Positions 1-7,937 of a stretch of DNA of 64,000 nt are shown here, piece after piece. A program made the position numbers and the translations under genes. The notes under the pieces are model-generated. The model was not told the origin of the DNA, searched no databases, and worked only from the letters and a program-made list of their open reading frames with translations. How positions within the stretch are numbered: the stretch's first letter is position 1; each line of letters begins with the position of its first letter. The DNA comes from an uncultured Anaerolineae bacterium (lineage in GTDB: Bacteria > Chloroflexota > Anaerolineae > Anaerolineales > Villigracilaceae): NCBI GenBank assembly GCA_903875215.1, contig CAIQVH010000010.1, positions 1 through 64,000 of the forward strand. Direction: 5' to 3'.

Positions 1-1125
1 ACCAGCCCCACCGATCAGGATGACGCGCTCAACTGGCTCGAAGCCCTGGCCATGAAACAGGGCGCCAAACCAGAAGAACTGATCACCCAGCCCGAGCAAC
101 GCAGCGAAGAAATCCCCGACTGGGTCAACCAGCTGGGCGAAACAGCCGCAGAAGAAACCCAGCCGCCAGCCGCCGAAACCACCCACGGAGAGAGTCCGGC
201 ACTGACAACCACTGAAGCCTGGCTGGCCGACCTTGAAAAACCGGTTGAGCAGCCATCCACCCCAATGCCCTGGGAACAGGAAGCACCCCTTGAAGCCGAT
301 CTGGAACTTCCCTGGGAACCGCCCGCCGCCCCACCGCAGGTGGACGAAAAGGCCGTTGAACCATTCCCCTGGGAACAACCCGACGAGGAAAAAACAGAAA
401 CGACCCCGCCGTGGGAAACCGCTCCCGAACTGCTGGGCGCCGAAACACCCGCTCAGGAACCCGGAGGCACAGTTGCACCACCCACTCCTCCTGCAGCAGA
501 GAGCGATGTAGACGAATGGTTAAGGACTCTGAATAACGAGCCGCCTGCGCCACAGGCCGAACCACAGCCTGAACCGGCGGCCAATACCGATCTACCCAAT
601 TGGCTGCAGGATATGTCGGCCGATGAGCAAATTCCGCAGCCGGCCCAGGTTTCGGAGTGGCTACCGGTTGAAGAAATTTCGGTTGAACCAGCCCCAGCGG
701 CAGAAGAGAGCCCGATCGATACCGCCCCCGCAGCCCTGACGGCGGAAAGCCCACTCAGCGAGTCAACTGCTCCGCTGCCAGACGCCGAAACCCCGCCGAA
801 TCCCGCTCCCACGCCTGAGGCTGCCTCCTCCCCGTTTAATTTCCGTCCGCTGGCAGGGGTGAGCGAAAAAGATGCGGCCCCGCTCTTGCAGGCACGCGCC
901 GCGCTGCTTTCCATGTCGCTAGTAGAAGCAATGGGAGAATACGAAAAAGTAATTAAGAAGGGCAAACTGCTGGAGGAAATCATCTACGATCTTAAAGAAG
1001 TGATCGACAAGCTCACCGAGGATACGGTAGTCTGGCAGGCGCTGGGAGATGCTTACATGCGGGCTAACCGCCTGCAAGAAGCACTGGATGCCTACAACAA
1101 GGCCGAAGAAAACATCAGCAAGTAG
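1..1125 (+). CDS. Acidic, Pro-rich Trp-motif protein with C-terminal TPR-like helices (5' end outside window)
   Basis: The frame is open from base 2-3 of the window with no start in front, so the first ATG at 52 is internal and the N-terminus is missing. About 290 residues are low-complexity, acidic and rich in Pro, Glu and Ala. Two short motifs recur: a [DNE]-W-[LV]-x-x-[LM] type (ALNWLEAL, PDWVNQL, EAWLADL, DEWLRTL, PNWLQDM) and a P-W-E type (MPWEQE, LPWEPP, FPWEQP, PPWETA). The last roughly 80 residues turn helical and end in a TPR-like repeat (VVWQALGDAYMRANRLQEALDAY). This looks like a disordered scaffold carrying repeated Trp peptide motifs on a TPR module. The function is unknown. A strong terminator follows the stop codon. 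Confidence 0.75.
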   Translation, partial: TSPTDQDDALNWLEALAMKQGAKPEELITQPEQRSEEIPDWVNQLGETAAEETQPPAAETTHGESPALTTTEAWLADLEKPVEQPSTPMPWEQEAPLEADLELPWEPPAAPPQVDEKAVEPFPWEQPDEEKTETTPPWETAPELLGAETPAQEPGGTVAPPTPPAAESDVDEWLRTLNNEPPAPQAEPQPEPAANTDLPNWLQDMSADEQIPQPAQVSEWLPVEEISVEPAPAAEESPIDTAPAALTAESPLSESTAPLPDAETPPNPAPTPEAASSPFNFRPLAGVSEKDAAPLLQARAALLSMSLVEAMGEYEKVIKKGKLLEEIIYDLKEVIDKLTEDTVVWQALGDAYMRANRLQEALDAYNKAEENISK

Positions 1126-1130
1126 CACAA

Positions 1131-1162
1131 TGGAGCGGGGAGAACCCCGCTCCACTTTTTTG
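1131..1162 (+). terminator. Intrinsic terminator after the Trp-motif/TPR gene
   Basis: A perfect 10-bp stem (TGGAGCGGGG / CCCCGCTCCA) with a four-base AGAA loop is followed by C and a run of six T. It lies 5 bases after the stop at 1125. Confidence 0.9.
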
Positions 1163-1165
1163 TTA

Positions 1166-1174
1166 TGGTACAAT
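1166..1174 (+). promoter_or_regulatory. Extended -10 promoter element for ndk
   Basis: TGGTACAAT matches an extended -10 (TGn plus TACAAT) directly after the upstream terminator and 33 bases before the chosen ndk start. No convincing -35 is seen, as is usual for extended -10 promoters. Confidence 0.5.
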
Positions 1175-1207
1175 CGGGCGCGGTATTTCAAGTTCATGGA
1201 GGCAAAA

Positions 1208-1660
1208 GTGGAACGTTCTCTCGTATTGGTCAAACCCGATGGTGTACAGCGGGGCCTGGTTGGCGAGGTGATTGCCCGTCTGGAGCGCCGCGGGCTGCGC
1301 CTGGTGGCCGCCAAATTCATGCAAGTCAGCCAGGAACTGGCTGAAGAACACTATGCCGTGCATAAAGGCAAAGGCTTTTATGCCGGTCTGATCGAATACA
1401 TCACCTCTGCGCCGGTGATGGCCATGGTCTGGGAAGGCCCGAACGCGGTGGCCGCTATCCGCCAGACGATGGGCGCCACCCGCCCATGGGAAGCTGCGCC
1501 CGGTACCATCCGCCACGATTTCGCGCTGGAAGTGGGACGCAACATCACCCATGCCTCAGACAGCGCCGAAAACGGCGAGAAGGAAGCCGCGCTGTGGTTC
1601 AAAGCCGGAGAGCTGGTTTCCTGGGGTCGCGAGATCGACCGCTGGATTTTTGAAAAATAG
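1208..1660 (+). CDS. ndk: Nucleoside diphosphate kinase
   Basis: The protein has 150 residues, the usual NDK length. The enzyme transfers the gamma phosphate of ATP to other (d)NDPs through a phosphohistidine. The N-terminus reads MERSLVLVKPDGV with Lys9, the nucleotide-site residues lie in GATRPWEAAPGTIR, and the catalytic His is His115 in NITHASDS (most families have HGSDS). GTG at 1208 is chosen because GGAGG lies five bases in front; an in-frame ATG at 1196 would overlap that ribosome-binding site. The gene is monocistronic, between two terminators, and convergent with rsfS. Confidence 0.97.
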   Translation: MERSLVLVKPDGVQRGLVGEVIARLERRGLRLVAAKFMQVSQELAEEHYAVHKGKGFYAGLIEYITSAPVMAMVWEGPNAVAAIRQTMGATRPWEAAPGTIRHDFALEVGRNITHASDSAENGEKEAALWFKAGELVSWGREIDRWIFEK

Positions 1661-1674
1661 CCGTTTCCCCTGCA

Positions 1675-1711
1675 CAAAAACGCCCCGTGAATTTCTGCGG
1701 GGCGTTTTTTG
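1675..1711. terminator. Bidirectional terminator between ndk and rsfS
   Basis: The stem AACGCCCCG / CGGGGCGTT is flanked by five A on the left and six T on the right, so it can serve both convergent genes. Confidence 0.88.
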
Positions 1712-1726
1712 TTTCGGAACCGAATT

Positions 1727-2071
1727 TTATTGCAAGCGCAGGAGAACTTTTCCTTCTTTCCAGAGCTCTTCGAGCCGGTAGTAATCCCTGGTTTCCGGGG
1801 CAAAGACGTGCACGACCACTGACCCAAAGTCGACAATCACCCAGCCGCCGGCGGAATCACCTTGCTTGTGGCCCCGGATATTCTGTTTTTCACGGACTTT
1901 GTCCAGCACACCATTAGCCAGGCCATCCAGCATGCGGTCAGAAGTACCGGTACAAATGACGAAATAATCGGTAAACATGGCGATTTTTTGCAGATCGAGC
2001 AGAAGAATATTTTCGCCCTTTTTCTCTTCAAGGGCGTCGACGATGGTATGAGCAAGTTCTAATGGGTTCAA
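1727..2071 (-). CDS. rsfS: Ribosomal silencing factor RsfS (YbeB/Iojap)
   Basis: The 114-residue protein matches the RsfS family throughout, including DYFVICTGTSDRML, the HKQGD segment and GWVIVDFGSVVVHVF. The family binds ribosomal protein uL14 and blocks 30S-50S joining when nutrients are scarce. The start is TTG at 2071, preceded by GAGG at a spacing of five; no in-frame ATG is available upstream. It is the last gene of a minus-strand group with thpR and the receiver gene. Confidence 0.95.
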   Translation of the reverse strand: MNPLELAHTIVDALEEKKGENILLLDLQKIAMFTDYFVICTGTSDRMLDGLANGVLDKVREKQNIRGHKQGDSAGGWVIVDFGSVVVHVFAPETRDYYRLEELWKEGKVLLRLQ

Positions 2072-2114
2072 GCATGCCTCGGTTCTGGGGAAATTCGGGC
2101 GCGCGGAAGAAGCT

Positions 2115-2690
2115 TCAGCGGAGCGGCGCGCTGTTCAGGCGGGTATATACTGGTCCGCCGGGGTTCAAGTCGCTTTTATAAAGGTGGACGGCCCGGGCGG
2201 TGAAGGTGCCAAAGTCGCCGGAGGCAGCCTTCTCAAGCAGACTACGCAGAGTTTGCAGTTCGGCGGCGCCGGCCTGTTCGCGGACACGGCCAATCGTCAG
2301 GTGCGGCGAGAAGGGCCTGGTTTCAGCGGCATATCCCAGGCGGGCGGCAGCAGATTCAATCTGGCTTTGCAGACGAAGCAATTGCGGCGGAATAATCAGC
2401 CCGGCCCAAATGACCCGCGGCTGGCGCGGATTGGGAAAACATCCCAGGTTTTTCACGGAAATATCAAATGGCGGGTGATGTTCGCATTCGGCAGCCAGCC
2501 CGGCCGAGAGATGTTCCAGGTTGGCCGGAGAGACTTCTCCCAGGAATTTTAACGTCAGGTGAATATTCTCTGGCGCGACCCAGCGAACCGTATGCCCGGT
2601 CTCTTTTCGCAGGCTGGCAGTAACCGTGGAAATCGACTGAATGACTTCGGGAGGAATATCGAGGGCGATAAAAGCGCGCAGCAAGCTCAT
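2115..2690 (-). CDS. thpR: RNA 2',3'-cyclic phosphodiesterase (2H phosphoesterase)
   Basis: This 191-residue protein has the two HxTx signatures of the 2H family, HLTL near residue 45 and HLTI near residue 130, plus the FIALDIP N-terminus and the LYKSDL...GPVY C-terminus seen in ThpR/LigT. Members open 2',3'-cyclic phosphates on RNA ends. The in vivo role is not settled. The start lies six bases after the upstream receiver-domain gene, so the two are probably co-transcribed. Confidence 0.93.
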   Translation of the reverse strand: MSLLRAFIALDIPPEVIQSISTVTASLRKETGHTVRWVAPENIHLTLKFLGEVSPANLEHLSAGLAAECEHHPPFDISVKNLGCFPNPRQPRVIWAGLIIPPQLLRLQSQIESAAARLGYAAETRPFSPHLTIGRVREQAGAAELQTLRSLLEKAASGDFGTFTARAVHLYKSDLNPGGPVYTRLNSAPLR

Positions 2691-2696
2691 ACAGGC

Positions 2697-3080
2697 TCAA
2701 CGCTGGTTGAGAAGTACCTTTTCGACGGCCTGCTTCAAATCCTGAAAACCGACCGGCTTGGTGAGATAAACCGAGGCGCCCGCATCCAGGCCGTACTGAA
2801 TGTCGATGGGCAGAGATTTGGCAGAGACAACGATGACTGGAATGGAGGCCAGCCTTGGTTCGCGGCGCATGAATTTAAGCACTTCCAGTCCGGAGACATC
2901 CGGCATCATCACATCCAGAATGACGACATCGGGCAATTCCCTGGCAATCAGGCTGATGGCGGGGGTGCTTGAGTGGCTTTTGATGACCGTGAAACCATTC
3001 ACGCGCATCATTTCGGCAAACATTTCCGCGGCATCGACTTCATCTTCGACAACGATTACGGTTTTTTGCTTATCTGCCAT
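2697..3080 (-). CDS. Single-domain response regulator (receiver only)
   Basis: The 127 residues form one CheY-like receiver domain with no output domain. The acidic pocket is VVEDE near the N-terminus, the phospho-accepting Asp is in VVILDVMMPD, the conserved Ser/Thr is in IVVSAKS, and the Lys is in YLTKPV. ATG at 3080 is preceded by GGAG at a spacing of six; a longer reading from 3131 lacks this. No kinase lies nearby, so the partner is unknown. Confidence 0.9.
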   Translation of the reverse strand: MADKQKTVIVVEDEVDAAEMFAEMMRVNGFTVIKSHSSTPAISLIARELPDVVILDVMMPDVSGLEVLKFMRREPRLASIPVIVVSAKSLPIDIQYGLDAGASVYLTKPVGFQDLKQAVEKVLLNQR

Positions 3081-3151
3081 GCAATCTCCACAAAGATGAC
3101 TAAAAATAGCATACTTGGAAAGAAAAAACAAGGGGTTTGCGGGCAGAGGAT

Positions 3152-3190
3152 ATAAAAAGACCGGGCACGGCGTATGCCTCGGTCTTTACT
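3152..3190 (-). terminator. Terminator of the tRNA-Val transcript
   Basis: On the minus strand AAAGACCG pairs with CGGTCTTT, with an inner GGCA/TGCC, followed by TTTTTA. It lies just past the 3' end of the tRNA gene. Confidence 0.8.
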
Positions 3191-3197
3191 GGCGGTG

Positions 3198-3271
3198 TGG
3201 GCGCGAAGGGACTCGAACCCCTGACCTCATGTGTGTGATACATGCGCTCTAACCAACTGAGCTACGCGCCC
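3198..3271 (-). tRNA. tRNA-Val (anticodon CAC)
   Basis: The minus strand folds as a full cloverleaf: acceptor GGGCGCG/CGCGCCC, D-arm GCTCAGTTGGTTAGAGC, anticodon stem CATGT/ACATG with loop ATCACAC (U33, anticodon CAC), and T-arm AGGGG-TTCGAGT-CCCCT. The discriminator is A. CCA is not encoded. The tRNA reads GUG valine codons. Confidence 0.96.
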
Positions 3272-3284
3272 ATAACGGTTGGGG

Positions 3285-3313
3285 ATTATAGTCCAGCCAG
3301 GCAGGTTTGACAA
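3285..3313 (-). promoter_or_regulatory. Sigma-70-type promoter of tRNA-Val
   Basis: On the minus strand TTGTCA (3308-3313) and TATAAT (3285-3290) are separated by exactly 17 bases. The -10 box ends 13 bases before the mature tRNA 5' end. Confidence 0.85.
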
Positions 3314-3331
3314 GGCCAAAAATCATCGCTT

Positions 3332-4537
3332 TTAAGGCGGCGGCAAATACAGCCACGGGTTGACTTTGCTGTATTGGGTATGCATCAATTCAAAGTGCAG
3401 ATGCGAACCGCTGGAACGGCCGGTGCTGCCGATGGTGCCCATGACTGTGCCCTGATCCACGCTTTGGCCACAAACCACGGCGATGCTGTTCAGGTGGGCA
3501 TACAAAGACTGCCAGCCGTTGCCATGATCCACCATGAGCATGTTGCCATAACCCCAGTCGTTCCAGCCGGAATATACGATCACCCCAGCATCGGATGCAT
3601 AGACCGGCTCACCCGTATTGCCGGCAATATCAATCCCGCGATGATTGGTCTCGGGAGAATAATCAAAGCCAGACAGGTAGTGTTTGTTGGCAGGCCAGTA
3701 AAAAACCCCCAAACCCACCGCGCCATCTGCCACCTGGCCGCAGGAGCCAGCGCCCAGCACGCGCGCAACCGCCGGATTCTGACGGGTAACGCCGACAGGC
3801 GCGCTCCAGGATGTATACGGGCGCCATCCGCCGGGGACAACCAGCCAGGTGCCAGGCTCGATATTGGGGTTGGAAAAATCGCCAATCGTGGCAAGGTCCA
3901 GTCCATTCAAGGGGTAATTGATGATGTCTTCCGGTTTGACATTCAAGCCCTTGGCCACACCGTTCAAGCCATCGCCAGCCTGCCACTCATAATAATATCC
4001 ATCCACCGGCAAAATATTCAATTCTGCGCCAATGGAGAGATTGTGGGGATCATCGCGCAACGTGTAATAATTGCCAAACATGATGGTCTCAGGCTTGAGA
4101 TTGAATTTTTCAGCTATGCCGATCACGGTATCGCCCTTGGCAATGGTGTACTTGATGATTTCCTGCCGGGGGCGGGCCGGAATGTTGGTATGAAAACTGG
4201 CCTGACGGTTGATTCCAAAACTTTCCGCAACCTGGGCAGGCATGGCAGCCAATTCGACTGGCGGCGTGGGCGTAGGCTGGGCCGCCTGGGCATTGGTAGC
4301 CGAAGTGTTCAGCACCGCTGATTTGAAAAAAGCTTGTAGCACCCCGACCACCACCAAAATCAAAGTAAAGGTAAGAACTGCCGTGCCCAAACGGGCAAAA
4401 GTTTCCCCCAGGCCCAATTGAGCCAGGAATTCAAACCAGTTCCTGCCGGCGCGTCCAGCGTTCCCAGAAGCGGGCTTTTGCCGGACGGTTTTTTCCCCTT
4501 CCGGGTCTGGTGCAGCGTGTTGCGACTCATCCATCAT
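3332..4537 (-). CDS. Membrane-anchored LysM / peptidase M23 protein
   Basis: The protein has 401 residues. A short charged cytoplasmic stretch is followed by one membrane segment (about residues 50-72, LTFTLILVVVGVLQAFF), a Thr/Pro linker, a LysM-like region (IKYTIAKGDTVIGIAEKFN) with a second degenerate repeat, then a C-terminal M23 domain with the zinc ligands in NHRGIDIAG and the HLHFEL motif. Such proteins cut or regulate peptidoglycan or other envelope polymers outside the membrane. The LysM part probably holds it to glycan. A -10 box lies eight bases before the ATG, so the mRNA may be leaderless. Confidence 0.9.
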   Translation of the reverse strand: MMDESQHAAPDPEGEKTVRQKPASGNAGRAGRNWFEFLAQLGLGETFARLGTAVLTFTLILVVVGVLQAFFKSAVLNTSATNAQAAQPTPTPPVELAAMPAQVAESFGINRQASFHTNIPARPRQEIIKYTIAKGDTVIGIAEKFNLKPETIMFGNYYTLRDDPHNLSIGAELNILPVDGYYYEWQAGDGLNGVAKGLNVKPEDIINYPLNGLDLATIGDFSNPNIEPGTWLVVPGGWRPYTSWSAPVGVTRQNPAVARVLGAGSCGQVADGAVGLGVFYWPANKHYLSGFDYSPETNHRGIDIAGNTGEPVYASDAGVIVYSGWNDWGYGNMLMVDHGNGWQSLYAHLNSIAVVCGQSVDQGTVMGTIGSTGRSSGSHLHFELMHTQYSKVNPWLYLPPP

Positions 4538-4545
4538 AAGAAAAC

Positions 4546-4551
4546 ATCATA
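4546..4551 (-). promoter_or_regulatory. -10 element just before the M23 gene
   Basis: Minus-strand TATGAT lies eight bases from the ATG at 4537, with no Shine-Dalgarno sequence between, which suggests a leaderless transcript. Confidence 0.4.
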
Positions 4552-4583
4552 ACATGCGAAAAATGGAGCGTCAAGTTACGGCA

Positions 4584-5843
4584 TCAGGCCACCCGCTGGC
4601 GGATTTCTGGGTGCCGGACCTGAATAAGCGTCACCGCAAACAGGCAGGTCACTGCAGAAACCAGCGCCGCAGTCGGGAAGCCCCAGTTTTGCGCCATCCA
4701 ACCTATGATCAGACTGCCAAACGGCGCCACGCCCTGCAAACCCCACAGGTAAGTGCTGAAGACCCTGCCACGCAAATCATCTGGCACTTCCAGCTGGATG
4801 AGAGTATTCATGGTTGCCAACATGGTAACAGTGCCCCAGCCGACCAGCATGATTAACATTGCAGTCAATGTCACCAGCCGCGAGGCCGAAAGAAAGATCA
4901 GGCTGACGATAAATGTATATTGTCCTAGGGTCAGAATCCAGCCTTTGCGTTTGATTTCAACCGAGGCGAGCGTGATTGCAGCGAATAAAGCGCCCACGCC
5001 CTGAGCCGTGTATAGCAGGCTGTTGCGTGCCGCCCGACTGGCCTCTGTATCTGCCAGCTGGGCCAGAACATCACGGGCAATCACGGGAATCTGCTGAAGC
5101 AGGGGAAAACCGATCAGACCGACGATGCCGGCCATCAGGATGATCATGCCTACGATCGGGGTGGCGCGGATATAACGCTGCCCGGCCTGGAACTCCTCCA
5201 CCAGATTTCGCTTTTCATCTCTGACTGGAACTTTGAACGGGACCTGGACAAACAACAGGCCGAAAATGACAAACAGGTAGCTAAAGCCGTTGGCCAAAAA
5301 CGCCCAACCTTCGCCATTTTTCTGGATAAAGATCAGAAACGGGGCAACGATGGAGGGCCCTATGACGCGCGCGGCGTTGAAAATGGTCGATTGCAGGGCA
5401 ATGGCATTCGGGAGACGGTCCTTGCCTACCAGTTCGATCAACATGGCCTGCCGGGCAGTAATTTCAATGGCATTGGCTACGCCCAAAATGAAAGCGAGGG
5501 CCATGATATGCCAGATTTGGATTCTGCCAGTCAGGGCCAGGAAGGCCAGCGAAAAAGCCTGGAACATCATGATGGACTGTAGAAAGATGACGGTTTTGCG
5601 CTTATCGAGACGTTCGACCAACACACCGGCCGGAAGCGCCAGCAGCAGGGTGGGCAATGCGCTGGAAAAACCGATCAGTCCGAGGTCAAAGGGCCGGCCG
5701 GAGATGCGGTAGGCCAGGTAGGGCTGGGTGACGCTCTGCATCCAGGTGCCAATCAGGGAGATGAATTGGCCGACCCAAAAGATGGCAAAGTTGCGGGATT
5801 GCAACGCCGGGTACCGGTTGGCGATGAATTCTTTGAATTTCAT
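4584..5843 (-). CDS. MFS exporter (MFS_3 / EntS-like)
   Basis: This 419-residue protein has about twelve hydrophobic segments. The N-terminus FAIFWVGQFISLIGTWMQ and the loop LVERLDKRKTV are typical of the MFS_3 branch (enterobactin exporter-like), which mostly exports drugs or small metabolites. The substrate cannot be told. The start overlaps the SRAP gene stop by four bases (ATGA), so the two are translated from one message. Confidence 0.88.
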   Translation of the reverse strand: MKFKEFIANRYPALQSRNFAIFWVGQFISLIGTWMQSVTQPYLAYRISGRPFDLGLIGFSSALPTLLLALPAGVLVERLDKRKTVIFLQSIMMFQAFSLAFLALTGRIQIWHIMALAFILGVANAIEITARQAMLIELVGKDRLPNAIALQSTIFNAARVIGPSIVAPFLIFIQKNGEGWAFLANGFSYLFVIFGLLFVQVPFKVPVRDEKRNLVEEFQAGQRYIRATPIVGMIILMAGIVGLIGFPLLQQIPVIARDVLAQLADTEASRAARNSLLYTAQGVGALFAAITLASVEIKRKGWILTLGQYTFIVSLIFLSASRLVTLTAMLIMLVGWGTVTMLATMNTLIQLEVPDDLRGRVFSTYLWGLQGVAPFGSLIIGWMAQNWGFPTAALVSAVTCLFAVTLIQVRHPEIRQRVA

Positions 5844-6523
5844 AGGTTGGGCAGGGACCGGGGTGTGAGCAGTTCGGGCCGGTCGTTGGCCGGGCTGTTG
5901 ACCAGGGTGGAAACCGGATAGGCGGCCATTTCATCCGCCGGGTAAGGGTCCAGCCAGCGTTGCAGGGTTTCTGGTTTTTGCGGGGCAGGGTCCAACCAGG
6001 CCGGGTAGGCGGCAGGCGGGAGGATGACGGGCATGCGATTGTGCAGGGATGCCATGAGCAGGTTGGGGGTGGTGGTGATGATGGCGCAGGTTTTTAGTTG
6101 GGAGCCGTCTGGGGCGTGCCATTCATCCCATAGGCCGGCAAAGGCGAAGGGGCGTCTGGTTTTGAGGTGGATGTAGTAGGGGGTTTTGATGGCTGTGCCG
6201 GGTTGGGATTGCCATTCGTAAAATCCATCTGCGAAGATCAGGCAGCGTTTGTACTTGTAGCTGCCGCGGAAGGAGGGTTTTTCGGCCAGGGTTTCAGCGC
6301 GAGCATTGATCAGCTGGGTGGCGATGGATGGATCCCTGGCCCAGGAGGGAATCAAGCCCCAGAGAAAGTGATCGGCGGCGGAGCGTTGGTCGTTGGGAAG
6401 AACCAGAACCGGCTGGGAAGGGGCAATGTTGAAGCGTGGCTGGGGTGCCAGGGGAAAGGAAAACTGCGGGAAAACAGCTTGCAAGTCACCAGGGTCTACG
6501 GTTAATGTGAAACGTCCGCACAT
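5840..6523 (-). CDS. SRAP-domain protein (YedK/HMCES family)
   Basis: The 227 residues start MCGRFT, giving the catalytic Cys2 exposed after Met removal. The family's Asn in PRFNIAPSQ, the Glu in FADGFYEWQ and the His in SLHNRMPVIL are all present. SRAP proteins form a thiazolidine crosslink with abasic sites in single-stranded DNA and protect them from breakage. It is upstream of, and overlaps, the MFS gene; a functional link between the two is not obvious. Confidence 0.95.
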   Translation of the reverse strand: MCGRFTLTVDPGDLQAVFPQFSFPLAPQPRFNIAPSQPVLVLPNDQRSAADHFLWGLIPSWARDPSIATQLINARAETLAEKPSFRGSYKYKRCLIFADGFYEWQSQPGTAIKTPYYIHLKTRRPFAFAGLWDEWHAPDGSQLKTCAIITTTPNLLMASLHNRMPVILPPAAYPAWLDPAPQKPETLQRWLDPYPADEMAAYPVSTLVNSPANDRPELLTPRSLPNL

Positions 6524-6534
6524 GTGTGCCTCGC

Positions 6535-7884
6535 TTATTTCTTTTTGGGGGTGGGAGTGGGGTCATACCCGATGGGCGTGGGGGTCAGGGTGACATGGCG
6601 CAGCGGGGTGTAAAAATTGAAGTCAATTTCTTCATCACCCGTGCTGATGGTGCTGGCGGGATTGATGACCTGATAAAAGGTGACACCTGGCTGCAAGGCA
6701 ATGGGCTGGCCCTGATCGTCGATCAGTAAAATGGGCTGGTCGAGCCTGTCGCGCAGCCAGTCGCCGAGGATCATGCGGCCTTCCCGGAAGATGTAGGCGG
6801 GACCATTGCCGGTCAGGGTGATATTGAAGACCTGGTCGGCGCGGTCATATTCGTTATTGAAGTTATGGGGGACAATCAGCTCGACAACGTTCTGGGTGGT
6901 AAGTTGTTCACCGGTGAGATGGTCGATGTGCGGCTGGTAGATTTCGTCGACGGTGAAAGCGCTGGCTTCGCCGGCGTCTGAATAGCGCCGGTAAAGCTGC
7001 AGACCGGGGTCATATTCCCAGTAGTTGTAGCTGTAGATGGAGTAGTGGTTGGAGATTTTGTAAATGGCGGGGTAGTTTTCGGGGCGCAGAAGCGGCCCAA
7101 AGTTGGTCAGGCGCAAATCCTGGCGCGAGTTATCTGACAGCTTGGGGCCAACCCCGGCTGTGTTGACGAACACATTGTTGTAGCCTTTGATGTTCGTATC
7201 GCGGCAGAGCGGCGGGCAGTAATCATCGCGCGGGATGAATAACAGGGAGTGTAAATCGCTCTCGTAGAGATATTTTTCGACGCGCTCATCGGCGTTGGCG
7301 AAAACGAGCGAAGAATGGTACATCCGCATGATGTGTTCATCAAAGTAGCGGCCAGAACGCACCGGGCCAGCGCGTTCGGCGTCCTGACCGTAGAAAACGG
7401 CGATGAAACGCGTCAGACCGTCTTCGATGTAATACTCAAAGGCCACGTCGGCGCGGCTCAGACCAGATTGGTAGGCACGCACAGAACGCGGGAAGTTGGT
7501 AATTTTAACTGCCACGGGACGCCGGTCGAGCAGTTCGTCGGCAGCCGGGTAGGTGCCTGTGAGCGGATCGCCGTCTTGAACCGCATAAAATTGCGGGGCA
7601 GTGGTGGGGAAAGGCGTTATTGGGGTGGGAGAAGGCTGGGTGGCGGTTGGAGAAACCGGCCGGGCAGTGGCAGATGGCAGATAGATGATGGGGCGGGCCG
7701 GGGTGAAGGTCCAGGTCGGAAAAGCATGGCTGGGGCTGGGGACAGGAGTCAACCCTTGCGGATTTTCCTCGGGAGCAGCAGGCAGGCGATTGACATTTAA
7801 GACCAAAACGGCCAGGAGCACACCAGCCGCCAGGATGCCCATCCAGATGACCAGCGCAAATGTTTTGAGCCGTGACACTTTCAT
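6535..7884 (-). CDS. DUF3048 (YerB-like) membrane-anchored protein
   Basis: The protein has 449 residues. One N-terminal membrane segment (about residues 9-30) is followed by a Pro/Thr/Ser linker to about residue 95, then the DUF3048 region (RRPVAVKITNFPRSVR, LTRFIAVFYGQDAERAGPVR) and its C-terminal part. Bacillus YerB is a lipoprotein of unknown function; here there is no lipobox Cys, so anchoring is by the uncleaved helix. TATAAT lies seven bases before the ATG. It is divergent from the complex-I-like cluster. Confidence 0.88.
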   Translation of the reverse strand: MKVSRLKTFALVIWMGILAAGVLLAVLVLNVNRLPAAPEENPQGLTPVPSPSHAFPTWTFTPARPIIYLPSATARPVSPTATQPSPTPITPFPTTAPQFYAVQDGDPLTGTYPAADELLDRRPVAVKITNFPRSVRAYQSGLSRADVAFEYYIEDGLTRFIAVFYGQDAERAGPVRSGRYFDEHIMRMYHSSLVFANADERVEKYLYESDLHSLLFIPRDDYCPPLCRDTNIKGYNNVFVNTAGVGPKLSDNSRQDLRLTNFGPLLRPENYPAIYKISNHYSIYSYNYWEYDPGLQLYRRYSDAGEASAFTVDEIYQPHIDHLTGEQLTTQNVVELIVPHNFNNEYDRADQVFNITLTGNGPAYIFREGRMILGDWLRDRLDQPILLIDDQGQPIALQPGVTFYQVINPASTISTGDEEIDFNFYTPLRHVTLTPTPIGYDPTPTPKKK

Positions 7885-7891
7885 TCAAAGG

Positions 7892-7897
7892 ATTATA
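7892..7897 (-). promoter_or_regulatory. -10 box seven bases from the yerB-like ATG
   Basis: A perfect minus-strand TATAAT with no ribosome-binding site between it and the ATG at 7884. The mRNA is predicted to start at or next to the start codon. Confidence 0.6.
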
Positions 7898-7922
7898 ACC
7901 GCTTTGCCAGTCGCAAACCTGA

Positions 7923-7928
7923 TAAAAT
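7923..7928 (+). promoter_or_regulatory. -10 box nine bases from the first complex-I-like gene
   Basis: TAAAAT is followed by nine bases and ATG at 7938, again without a Shine-Dalgarno sequence. It is divergent from the yerB-like promoter; the two -10 boxes are only 25 bases apart. Confidence 0.4.
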
Positions 7929-7937
7929 ACGGTACCC

